The translations under genes and the position numbers were made by a program. The notes below the pieces were generated by a model. That model worked only from the letters and a program-made list of their open reading frames with translations, made no database searches and was not told the DNA's origin. DNA of 14,924 bases from JACQGZ01 sp036004665 (GTDB taxonomy: Bacteria > Sysuimicrobiota > Sysuimicrobiia > Sysuimicrobiales > Humicultoraceae), in the NCBI GenBank assembly GCA_036004665.1, contig DASYRG010000025.1, forward strand, positions 1 to 14,924. Reading direction: 5' to 3'. The first letter of the stretch is position 1. Every line of letters starts with the position of its first letter. Shown one piece after another: positions 8,035 to 14,346 of the stretch.

Positions 8035-8098
8035 GCAGAGAGGGCCACCCCCGAAAACTGAACTACGAGCTCACGGTTTTCTGGGTGGCCCTCTCTGC
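8035..8098. repeat. Long hairpin H1 (16-bp perfect outer stem, conserved loop)
   Basis: GCAGAGAGGGCCACCC at 8035-8050 is perfectly complementary to 8083-8098. After a small internal loop, GAAAAC (8053-8058) pairs with GTTTTC (8076-8081), leaving a loop of about 17 nt. The region 8057-8080 read on the plus strand contains ACTGAA, ACGA and CACGGTTTT, which recur in hairpin H2 on the opposite strand. No T-run follows either end, so it is not a textbook intrinsic terminator. On the minus strand it ends 8 nt before the GGAG site of the secreted-protein gene. Confidence 0.85.
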
Positions 8099-8112
8099 CC
8101 CACTGTGGAGGA

Positions 8113-8141
8113 CACAGCGCCGGGCACGACCCCGGGCTGTG
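8113..8141. repeat. Small hairpin between H1 and H2
   Basis: CACAGC (8113-8118) pairs with GCTGTG (8136-8141). After a one-base bulge, CCGGG (8120-8124) pairs with CCCGG (8131-8135) around the loop CACGAC. It fills the spacer between the two larger hairpins, so most of the intergenic region is in potential stems. It shares no obvious sequence with them. Confidence 0.6.
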
Positions 8142-8156
8142 ACGGCGCGAGCGTGC

Positions 8157-8227
8157 AGGGCTGCTGACCGCGTCCGACAAAACCGTGGTCGTTTCAGTCG
8201 GTTTGGGAGGATGCGGTCAGCAGCTCT
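8157..8227. repeat. Long hairpin H2 (about 19-bp outer stem, conserved loop), inverted relative to H1
   Basis: GCTGCTGACCGC (8160-8171) is perfectly complementary to 8213-8224. Pairing continues outward to 8157/8227 and inward to 8175/8209 with only G-T wobbles. An internal loop follows, then AAACCG (8180-8185) pairs with CGGTTT (8199-8204). Read on the minus strand, 8198-8179 contains ACTGAA, ACGA and CACGGTTTT, the same blocks as H1. It touches the stop codon of the class I aminotransferase and could stabilise or end that transcript, but there is no T-run. Confidence 0.85.
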
Positions 8228-9418
8228 TTAGGCTTTCGCCGCGGCTCCCCGGTGTCGTGCCACGCCGTCGCCGATGCGGCGCAGCCCTTCCTCCAGATTT
8301 GTGGTAGAGGTGGCGTAGGAGAGACGCAGGTACCCTGCCCCGCTCGCCCCGAATGCGGTCCCCGACAGCACGGCCACACCCATCTCGTTGAGGAGAAACG
8401 CGGCAAAGCGGGCGCTGTCCGGATCTACTCTCTTGCAGTTAGGGAAGACGTAGAAAGCGCCCTGGGGCGTGCGGCAGGTCAGTCCGTCGATCGCGTTGAG
8501 CCCGCGGACGATCAGATCGCGGCGGCGACGGAACTCCGCCACCATGCGCTCAACGCTCTCCTGCGATCCGGAGAGCCCCTCCGCCCCCGCCAGCTGCGTG
8601 AAAGCGGCGGCGCAGGAGGTGGCGTTGGTGGCGAGCTGAGTCATCCGCTCGGCCAGGGGAGCGGGCATGACGCCGTACCCGAGACGCCAGCCGGTCATAG
8701 CGTAGGTCTTGCTGAACCCATCCAAAACGATCGTGCGCTCGCGCATCCCCGGCCATGAGGCGATAGACAGCTGCTCGCCCTCGTAGAGAATGCGTCCATA
8801 GATCTCATCGGAGAGCACCCAGGCCGGGCTTCCGGCCAGGGCCTCCGCCATAGCGGTGAGATCGCCGCGCGTGAGGACCGAGCCGCAGGGGTTGTGGGGG
8901 GAGTTCAACACGACCAGCTTCGTCCTCGCCGTGAGGAGCCGCCGGAACTCATCGGGGTCGGCGCGGAAGCCGTTCTCCTCGCGCAGCACGAGCGGCCGCA
9001 CCGTCCCACCGGCGAACCGCGCCATCGATTCGTAGATCGGGTATCCGGGGTCGGGCACGATCACGTCGTCGCCCGGTTCGACCAGCAGCAGCATGGCGAA
9101 GAACATGACGGGCTTAGCGCCGGTTGTCAGGACGACTTCCTCGGGCGTCACGGCGAAGCCGCGGGTGCGCGCGACGTACGAGGCCACGGCCTCGCGGGCC
9201 TCCCACAGTCCGGCCGTGGGCGTGTAGTGCGTGTACCCGTCGCGCAACGCCTTGATCGCGGCGTCCTTGATGTTGGCGGGGGTATCGAAGTCGGGCTCGC
9301 CCACTTCCAGGTGCACGATGTGCCGCCCCTGGCGTTCCAGGGCTTTGGCCCGCGCCAGTACCTCGAAAGCCGTCTCCGTGCCCAGCAACTCCATCCGCCT
9401 GGCCAGACGCAGTTCCAC
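8228..9418 (-). CDS. Class I/II PLP-dependent aminotransferase (aspartate-aminotransferase-like)
   Basis: The 396-residue protein has the complete fold-type I set: HLEVGEPDFDTP at the N-terminus, YTHYTPTAGLWEAREAVA, the NP motif SPHNPCGS (Asn176), SDEIYGRI (Asp204), the Schiff-base Lys237 in DGFSKTYAMTGWRLGYG, and the substrate-carboxylate Arg near the end in GYLRLSYA. It matches the subgroup Ig aspartate/aromatic aminotransferases common in thermophiles and GC-rich bacteria. It should transfer amino groups between amino acids and 2-oxoglutarate in the cytosol; the exact amino acid is not clear. The GTG at 9418 is chosen because GGGAGGGA lies 5 nt upstream; the longer open frame to 9511 is low-complexity. 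It is divergent from the dehydrogenase gene across 119 bp, and its stop abuts hairpin H2. Confidence 0.92.
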   Translation of the reverse strand: MELRLARRMELLGTETAFEVLARAKALERQGRHIVHLEVGEPDFDTPANIKDAAIKALRDGYTHYTPTAGLWEAREAVASYVARTRGFAVTPEEVVLTTGAKPVMFFAMLLLVEPGDDVIVPDPGYPIYESMARFAGGTVRPLVLREENGFRADPDEFRRLLTARTKLVVLNSPHNPCGSVLTRGDLTAMAEALAGSPAWVLSDEIYGRILYEGEQLSIASWPGMRERTIVLDGFSKTYAMTGWRLGYGVMPAPLAERMTQLATNATSCAAAFTQLAGAEGLSGSQESVERMVAEFRRRRDLIVRGLNAIDGLTCRTPQGAFYVFPNCKRVDPDSARFAAFLLNEMGVAVLSGTAFGASGAGYLRLSYATSTTNLEEGLRRIGDGVARHRGAAAKA

Positions 9419-9423
9419 GACAA

Positions 9424-9431
9424 TCCCTCCC
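9424..9431 (-). promoter_or_regulatory. Ribosome binding site that fixes the aminotransferase start
   Basis: GGGAGGGA on the minus strand is 5 nt upstream of the GTG at 9418. It decides against the longer open frame that begins at 9511. Confidence 0.7.
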
Positions 9432-9521
9432 GCCGGCGTCCCGGTGCGAACCCTTTCGCCGCAGTGCGACGGCGTCCCTGCGACGCGCGGCCGCCGGCTC
9501 GCGCGCCCCACTCGCGTGGTT

Positions 9522-9530
9522 TGCTAGAAT
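9522..9530 (+). promoter_or_regulatory. TGC-extended -10 promoter, predicted leaderless start
   Basis: TGC followed by TAGAAT (9525-9530) is an extended -10 element with five of six consensus bases. No good -35 is visible at the usual distance, as expected for extended -10 promoters. Transcription should begin 7-8 nt downstream, at 9537-9538, exactly where the GTG codon 9538 lies. Confidence 0.5.
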
Positions 9531-9537
9531 GTCCGTC

Positions 9538-10536
9538 GTGAGAGTGATCCATTACGGCCTCGGACCGATCGGCGTGGGGATCGCGCGCGTGGTCCTGGAT
9601 CATGGGTGGACGATCGCCGCGGCCATCGACATCGATCCCCAGAAGGCGGGACGAGACCTCGGAACCGTCCTCGGCACCTCCCGCCTGGGCATAGAGGTCA
9701 CCGCCGACGCCGCCGCGGCGCTGCGGCGGCCGGCCGACCTGGTGGTGCATGCCACCGGGTCACGGTTGGGAGAGGTCCTGCCTCAGCTGGAGGCGGCAGT
9801 CGCCGCCGGGTACGATGTCGCCTCCACGTGCGAAGAACTCGCCTATCCCTGGTTCCATCATCCCGGCGCGGCGCAGCGCCTCGATGCCCTCGCGAGGACT
9901 CATCGTGTCTCTGTAGTCGGCCTGGGCGTCAATCCGGGCTTCGTGATGGATCTTCTTCCCCTGCTCCTCACCGCGCCCTGCCGGGAGATCACGCGGATCA
10001 CCGTCGAGCGCGTGGTGGACGCGGCACAACGGCGGGAACCACTGCGCCGGAAGATCGGAGCGGGTCTCACCACCGCGGCGTTTCGCGCCGGGGTCCGCGC
10101 GGGGCGTCTCGGCCACGTCGGACTGGTCGAATCTGTAGCGATGATCGCCGACGCGCTGGGGTGGCCCCTGCGGCGGATCAGTGAAGACATCCAGCCGGTG
10201 CCCGGCCGGGGGACCCGCGTCGCCGGGCTGCATCAGGTGGCCCGCGGGTTTCGCGCGGCGCCCGGATGGGGGGGCCGGGCCGCGGTGCGGTTGGAGCTCC
10301 GGATGGCCCTAGGCGCCCGGCGCCCGCATGACACCGTTACGATCCAAGGGACGCCTGCGCTGCATCTTGAGATCCCCGGCGGAATCCATGGGGATGTCGC
10401 CACCTCGGCGATCGTGGCCAACGCCCTCCCGGCCCTGAGGGAGGCGGCTCCTGGGCTCTGGCCGGTCAGCCGGCTGCCGCTGCTCCACTTCGTGGGAGCC
10501 CGCCCAGTATCGCCCTCGCCAGTGTCGCCACCCTAA
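9538..10536 (+). CDS. Dihydrodipicolinate reductase-like dehydrogenase (2,4-diaminopentanoate dehydrogenase-like)
   Basis: From GTG 9538 the 332-residue protein opens directly with a Rossmann strand, MRVIHYGLGPIGVGIARVV (GxGxxG at 7-12). It continues with AAIDIDPQKAGRDLG, where the acidic residues at the end of the second strand suggest NAD(H), then VVHATGS, VASTCEELAYP and GLGVNPGFVMDLLPLLL. This pattern belongs to the DapB-fold group that includes 2,4-diaminopentanoate dehydrogenase of ornithine fermentation. No other gene of that pathway is present, so the substrate is open. The ATG at 9529 is in frame but overlaps the -10 box, so GTG 9538 is preferred and the mRNA may be leaderless. Its last 71 bp overlap the convergent comF gene. 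Confidence 0.8.
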   Translation: MRVIHYGLGPIGVGIARVVLDHGWTIAAAIDIDPQKAGRDLGTVLGTSRLGIEVTADAAAALRRPADLVVHATGSRLGEVLPQLEAAVAAGYDVASTCEELAYPWFHHPGAAQRLDALARTHRVSVVGLGVNPGFVMDLLPLLLTAPCREITRITVERVVDAAQRREPLRRKIGAGLTTAAFRAGVRAGRLGHVGLVESVAMIADALGWPLRRISEDIQPVPGRGTRVAGLHQVARGFRAAPGWGGRAAVRLELRMALGARRPHDTVTIQGTPALHLEIPGGIHGDVATSAIVANALPALREAAPGLWPVSRLPLLHFVGARPVSPSPVSPP

Positions 10537-11215
10537 CCTCTGCCGCTCCCGCTGCCTGCAGCGCCTCAGCGCAGGCCGAGGCAGTCGCTCCACTGGTTAG
10601 AATGTCATCGACGAGCACGACCCTCCGATCCTCGAGAAGATGCTGGCGCACCGAATCGACACGGAAGGCGCCCCCGACGTTGGCCCACCGCGCCCTGGCC
10701 CCGAGACCGGCCTGCGGCGCCGTGGCTCTCTCCCGCTGGAGGACGCCGGCGGCCAGAGGGATCTGGAGGCCGCCGGCGACCGCCCCAGCGAGCAGGACGG
10801 CGTGGTCAAACCCCCGCTCCCAGAGGCGATCCTGATGCAAAGGGACGGGCACGACCACGTCGCTCCGCGCCAGGGCGGGATCTCCGCAAGCATGCCTGGC
10901 GAGGAGATCTCCGAGGGGGCGACCCAGGTCGGCGCGTCCTTCGAATTTGAATCGCGCGATGGCCGCGCGCATCCGGCCGGCGTAGAGCGCTGCCGAGGTC
11001 GCGGAGGCGAAGGGCGGAGGCGCCCGGAGACAGCGGCGGCACGTCCGCCTCTCCCCGGGCCTGCACGCGCCCAGTGGAATCCCGCAGCGGACACAGGTGG
11101 GGGGAGGAACCGGGGCACACTCTGCGCGGCAGGCCGGGCAAAGCAGCTCGCTGCCGGTCGCGCGGCAGAGGCCACAGCGGGGCGGAAAGAGTAGATCCCC
11201 TAGAAGGGAGAGCAC
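10466..11215 (-). CDS. comF: ComF family phosphoribosyltransferase-like protein
   Basis: The 249-residue protein starts with LLGDLLFPPRCGLC and carries CxxC pairs at Cys14/17, 26/29, 41/44 and 59/62, a zinc-ribbon-like N-terminus standard for ComF. The C-terminal half is a type I phosphoribosyltransferase fold with VPVPLHQDRLWERGFDHA and the PRPP-binding loop VVLVDDILTSGAT at about 199-211. ComF proteins are cytosolic factors needed for natural DNA uptake in several bacteria, acting with the type IV pilus-like uptake machine; the enzyme activity, if any, is unsettled. The GTG at 11215 is the first usable in-frame start, without a recognisable ribosome site. It is divergent from the PrcB-like gene (96 bp). 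Prepilin genes elsewhere in the window fit a competence role, by inference. Confidence 0.9.
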   Translation of the reverse strand: MLSLLGDLLFPPRCGLCRATGSELLCPACRAECAPVPPPTCVRCGIPLGACRPGERRTCRRCLRAPPPFASATSAALYAGRMRAAIARFKFEGRADLGRPLGDLLARHACGDPALARSDVVVPVPLHQDRLWERGFDHAVLLAGAVAGGLQIPLAAGVLQRERATAPQAGLGARARWANVGGAFRVDSVRQHLLEDRRVVLVDDILTSGATASACAEALQAAGAAEVRVATLARAILGGLPRSGAAAAG

Positions 11216-11292
11216 ACCATCGCCATCGGCGCAGGCGCGGCTGTTTTTCCCCCCGTGAAACTCGGAAGGTGCCCGATCCGTCCAACATATTA

Positions 11293-11302
11293 AGGAAGGA
11301 GG
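11293..11302 (+). promoter_or_regulatory. Strong Shine-Dalgarno site beside an AT-rich patch
   Basis: AGGAAGGAGG lies 9 nt before the ATG at 11312 and fixes that start. Just upstream, 11284-11292 is an A/T-rich patch in an otherwise GC-rich gap. It contains CATATT on the plus strand and TAATAT on the minus strand. It could serve as a -10 for either divergent gene, but no matching -35 is visible. Confidence 0.55.
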
Positions 11303-11311
11303 CGCAGAGGG

Positions 11312-11794
11312 ATGAGAGTAGATGCATGCCAGGCCGGTCTGCTCACGCTGCTGGTGATGGGGATGGTCGCCGCGCGGGCGGCATCCTCCGCCGAGCCGAC
11401 CTCCGTCCCTTTCACGACGGTGGCATCCGGTCGGCGTTCCGCCGTTGAGGCGCCCCTGCGAACCGTCATTCGGGACGCTGCGGGATGGACCGCTTTGTGG
11501 CGGAAACACACGGGGAGCGTTTCCGCCTCCCCGCCGGCGATAGACTTCCGGCGCTCGATGGTGATCGTGGTCTTTGCCGGCCGCGTCCCTGTCTCGACGG
11601 ACCTGGCGGTCGTGCGGATCCTCTCAGAGGGGGACCGGCTGGTGGTCCAGTACCGGCAGGCAGAACGCCGGCCGCCTATGGATGACGGGCAGGAGACGAC
11701 GCCGTTTCACATGGTGCGTCTGCCTCGCTCGGGGGGGGCCGTGAGGTTTCAACTGGCGAAGACGATACCCGTGCTGCCGGGCCCAGGTTCCTAG
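11312..11794 (+). CDS. Exported protein with PrcB C-terminal-like domain
   Basis: The 160-residue protein has a signal peptide (about 1-27, ending AARAASSAEP) and a single domain. That domain contains VIRDAAGWTALWRKHTG, PPAIDFRRSMVIVVFAGR, VRILSEGDRLVVQY and PFHMVRLPRSGGAVRF, in the order seen in the C-terminal domain of PrcB. PrcB is the partner of the PrtP/dentilisin protease complex in spirochaetes. Many bacteria carry this domain alone in small secreted proteins of unknown role, and no protease gene is adjacent here. The start is supported by a strong ribosome site. Its stop codon shares the palindrome CTAG with the stop of the convergent ahcY gene. Confidence 0.75.
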   Translation: MRVDACQAGLLTLLVMGMVAARAASSAEPTSVPFTTVASGRRSAVEAPLRTVIRDAAGWTALWRKHTGSVSASPPAIDFRRSMVIVVFAGRVPVSTDLAVVRILSEGDRLVVQYRQAERRPPMDDGQETTPFHMVRLPRSGGAVRFQLAKTIPVLPGPGS

Positions 11795-13047
11795 GTCCCC
11801 TCGTCCCAGGAACTGAGATAGCGTCGCTGTTCGGGGGTCAGTCTGTCGATGGCGATCCCCATGGCCTCGAGTTTCAGACGGGCGACCTCCTCGTCGATGG
11901 CCTGCGGCACCGCGTGGACCCCGGGAGGGAGTCGTTTCTCGCCACGGGCCAGAAGTTCGACGGCGAGCGCCTGGTTGGCGAAGGACATGTCCATGACCGC
12001 GGCGGGATGCCCCTCGGCGGCTGCGAGGTTGAGCAGCCGTCCCTCGGCGAGGAGGTAGAGCCGCCGGCCGTCGGCCAGGCGGTACTCATCGACGAAGGGG
12101 CGGACCCGCACCACCTCGCGCGCCAGCGCCGAGAGGGCGGGGATATCGATCTCCACATTGAAGTGGCCGGTGTTGGCGAGGACGGCGCCGTCGCGCATGC
12201 GCTCCATGTGCTCGCGGCGGATGACGTCACGGTTGCCGGTCGCGGTGATGAACACCTCCCCTACCTCCGCCGCGGCGTCCAGCGGCAGGACCTGGTAGCC
12301 TTCCATCACCGCCTCGAGCGCACGCAGTGGATCGGTCTCGGTGACGATCACCCGTGCCCCCATCCCCCGGGCCCGCATCGCCACGCCGCGCCCGACAAAC
12401 CCGTAGCCGCAGATCACTAGCGCGCGCCCCGCCAGCAAGAGGTTGGTGGCGCGCATCAAGCCATCGACGGTGGATTGGCCGGTGCCGTACCGGTTGTCGA
12501 AGAGGTGCTTCGTGCGGGCGTCGTTGACGGCGATGATAGGGTAGCGCAGCGCGCCCTCTGCAGCCATGGCGCGCAACCGGATGACCCCGGTGGTCGTCTC
12601 TTCGGTGCCGCCGGCGACGCCCTCCAGCACCTCGACGCGCTCGTGGTGGACCGCGGTCACCAGGTCGGCGCCGTCGTCCATGGTGATATGGGGTCGCAGG
12701 TCGAGCGCCTGGTGGATGTGCCGGTAGTAGGTGTCGCGGTCCTCGCCTTTGCGGGCGAAGACGCCGATGCGCTCTTCCACCAGGGCGGCGGCCACGTCGT
12801 CCTGCGTGGAGAGGGGATTGCTGGCGCAGAGCGCGATCTCGGCGCCGCCCGCGGCCAGCGTGCGCATCAGGGCGGCCGTCTCGGTCGTTACGTGGAGGCA
12901 GGCGGCGATACGCGTTCCCCGCAAAGGACCCTCGCGCGCGAACCGCTCGCGCAGGCTTCGCACGACCGGCATCTCCCGCTCGGCCCAGGCGATGCGTGCG
13001 CGGCCGGGTGCGACCAGATCGGCATCGGTTACGTCGAATGCCGCCAC
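11791..13047 (-). CDS. ahcY: Adenosylhomocysteinase
   Basis: This enzyme splits S-adenosylhomocysteine into adenosine and homocysteine using tightly bound NAD, in the cytosol, and so relieves product inhibition of methyltransferases. The 418-residue length and lack of the roughly 40-residue insertion place it with the compact Thermotoga/archaeal-type enzymes. Visible landmarks are LHVTTETAAL, CASNPLSTQDDVAAAL, MDDGADLV (Asp124/125), EETTTGV (Glu150), VNDARTKHLFDNRYGTGQS (Lys180, Asp184, Asn185), the NAD fold VICGYGFVGRG (214-221) and a C-terminus ending LTPEQRRYLSSWDEGT. GTG 13047 is chosen because a TTGACA promoter ends right before it and the alignment-conserved part starts soon after. There is no ribosome site, so the mRNA is predicted leaderless. 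No methionine-cycle partner gene is adjacent. Confidence 0.95.
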   Translation of the reverse strand: MAAFDVTDADLVAPGRARIAWAEREMPVVRSLRERFAREGPLRGTRIAACLHVTTETAALMRTLAAGGAEIALCASNPLSTQDDVAAALVEERIGVFARKGEDRDTYYRHIHQALDLRPHITMDDGADLVTAVHHERVEVLEGVAGGTEETTTGVIRLRAMAAEGALRYPIIAVNDARTKHLFDNRYGTGQSTVDGLMRATNLLLAGRALVICGYGFVGRGVAMRARGMGARVIVTETDPLRALEAVMEGYQVLPLDAAAEVGEVFITATGNRDVIRREHMERMRDGAVLANTGHFNVEIDIPALSALAREVVRVRPFVDEYRLADGRRLYLLAEGRLLNLAAAEGHPAAVMDMSFANQALAVELLARGEKRLPPGVHAVPQAIDEEVARLKLEAMGIAIDRLTPEQRRYLSSWDEGT

Positions 13048-13053
13048 GCAGCC

Positions 13054-13082
13054 ATGCTGGCACAGGGGTGGGGAGGTGTCAA
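13054..13082 (-). promoter_or_regulatory. Predicted ahcY promoter, leaderless
   Basis: On the minus strand TTGACA (13082-13077, perfect -35) is followed by a 17-bp spacer ending in TGC and then CAGCAT (13059-13054), an extended but weak -10. The expected first transcribed base, 7 nt on, is the G of the GTG start at 13047. There is no Shine-Dalgarno. Confidence 0.6.
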
Positions 13083-13406
13083 CGAAACGAGGCGGCAACC
13101 CCACGCGGGATCCTGATCCATCGAACGGCGTATCCCTTTCGGATGCGACCGCCAGTCGGGAGACGAACAGTGCTGCCGCTCACTCGACTTCCCTCGACGG
13201 TCCCGATGCCGAACGTCGCCTGCCGTCGCAAAAACAAGGCGTACGGCAGGAGATGAGTGTAACCCGTAGAACGCACTCGGAAAGCCCAAGGCAAAAACCC
13301 ACGTAGGGCCTGAGGTCCCAAACCCGCTCCCCTCCTGCGTCTTCGACGGTGTGCCGGGTCGCGGCGCCCGAAGGCCCTCGATGTCTGCAGGCATGACGGG
13401 TTGACA
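13083..13406 (+). other. Non-coding region upstream of the prepilin operon with several hairpins
   Basis: No reading frame here looks like a protein. On the plus strand three hairpins follow one another. CTGCCGTCGC/GCG-T-ACGGCAG (13220-13249) has an A-rich loop AAAAACAAG. GAGTG/CACTC spans 13255-13278. AGGC with inner CC pairs to GG-GCCT (13289-13311) around another A-run. Short A-runs in a GC-rich background, placed in loops, suggest a structured RNA leader transcribed toward the prepilin genes. It matches no riboswitch class I could recall. It also contains whatever promoter drives the prepilin operon, which I could not identify. Confidence 0.4.
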
Positions 13407-13901
13407 ATGATGCGCGAGCGATCGGATCACCGTCTCAGGCACCGCCTGAGGTCAGGATTCACGCTCGTCGAGGTGACCATTGTGTTGGGTATCTTGGGCG
13501 TGGTGCTTGGGCTGGGACTGCCCTCCTACCTCGATTACACCAGCAATCACCGGGTGCGCGCGGCGGCTCAGGCCCTGGCGTCGAACCTGGGCGCCGCACG
13601 GCAGGAAGCCATCACGAGACGAACCGCCGTGACCGTCAGCCTATCCGTACGCGACCCCGCCTGTGTGAGCGCCGGGCGCGCCGCCTCCTACACCATCAGC
13701 CGGGATGCCACCCTGATCTCCCGGACCTGCCTGGAGCAGAGGGTCGGGTGGGTCTCCCCCCCGCAGGGTGGAGTGATCTTCCAGTCAACCGGCGGCTCTC
13801 CCGTCGCCGTCGTGCTGCGGCTGCGCAGCACCCGGACGGGGCGAATCCATACCGTGTCGATCGCCGCCGAGACCGGGGTTATCACGCATGATGCTCGGTG
13901 A
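13407..13901 (+). CDS. Prepilin of the GspH/FimT type
   Basis: The 164-residue protein has a long basic leader ending RLRSG|FTLVEV: cleavage Gly17, mature Phe1, Glu+5 at residue 22. A hydrophobic helix VTIVLGILGVVLGLGLPSYLDY follows, then the GspH-like segment HRVRAAAQALASNLGAARQEAITRRTAVTVSL. Two cysteines lie in the head. GspH/FimT proteins are minor pilins at the tip of type IV pili, type II secretion pseudopili or competence pili. Two adjacent ATG codons (13407, 13410) are possible; an in-frame TTG at 13401 is less likely. No good ribosome site is visible. It is the first gene of an overlapping prepilin run, and its stop lies 14 bp inside the next gene. Confidence 0.9.
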   Translation: MMRERSDHRLRHRLRSGFTLVEVTIVLGILGVVLGLGLPSYLDYTSNHRVRAAAQALASNLGAARQEAITRRTAVTVSLSVRDPACVSAGRAASYTISRDATLISRTCLEQRVGWVSPPQGGVIFQSTGGSPVAVVLRLRSTRTGRIHTVSIAAETGVITHDAR

Positions 13902-14346
13902 GCTCCTTTCTGCTCGGAGGCCCGCCGGCGCGGGGGGCTTCACGCTTGTCGAAGTGCTCATCGCCATGACCATCGTTGCCCTGGTCACGCCCTTTCTCAT
14001 CGGCGGACTGATTGCGAGCCTCACCCACGCCCGGCAGTCGGAGGACCGGGGAGCGGCCACGGCATGGGCGCAGGCGGAGATCGAGCTCCTCCGCGGGCGA
14101 TGCTTCGAGCGGCTCACCCCCTCGACGCGCAAGATCGTCCCTACCTCGCTCCAGCCAGGGGAGCCTCCGCTTCCAGAGGGGTTCGCCGCCGGGATCGTCC
14201 GCCTCGAACCGGCGGAGCCTGCCGGGCTCAAAGCCATCGTCAGCCTCTACGCGCGCGACTGGCCGGGCCGCGATCCGCCCGGCCTCGCGGCCTTCACCAC
14301 CAGCACCTACATGGCTGATCTCCGGGTCGCGGGAGCGTGTCCGTGA
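13888..14346 (+). CDS. Prepilin of the PilV/GspI type
   Basis: The 152-residue protein has the leader RRPAGAGG|FTLVEVLIAMTIVALV (cleavage after Gly17, Glu+5 at residue 22), followed by a hydrophobic helix and SLTHARQSEDRGAATAWAQAEIELLRGRC. That last segment, turnover from helix into a region with repeated Ala/Gln, is typical of PilV/GspI minor pilins. The head domain has Cys residues near the middle and at the end. ATG 13888 and ATG 13891 are adjacent in-frame choices. It overlaps the upstream prepilin by 14 bp and the downstream prepilin by 4 bp, so translation of all three is probably coupled. Confidence 0.88.
   Translation: MMLGELLSARRPAGAGGFTLVEVLIAMTIVALVTPFLIGGLIASLTHARQSEDRGAATAWAQAEIELLRGRCFERLTPSTRKIVPTSLQPGEPPLPEGFAAGIVRLEPAEPAGLKAIVSLYARDWPGRDPPGLAAFTTSTYMADLRVAGACP

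Noticed and set aside
8035..8227. Integron attC sites
   Set aside because: attC sites carry conserved R and L boxes at the stem ends, with GTTRRRY at the outer edge. Here the conservation is in the loop and no cassette-like gene or integrase is present.
13048..13200. SAH riboswitch upstream of ahcY
   Set aside because: The conserved SAH riboswitch core was not found on the minus strand, and the predicted promoter leaves no leader.
13190..13245. PreQ1-I riboswitch, suggested by AAAAACAAGG after a C-rich hairpin
   Set aside because: The upstream stem and loop do not have the PreQ1-I geometry (the loop would be about 22 nt), the A-run is itself in a better hairpin, and no queuosine gene follows.
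13401..13406. TTGACA as a -35 box at the prepilin start
   Set aside because: It would place the -10 and the transcript start inside the coding region, and no -10-like hexamer follows. Probably coincidence.
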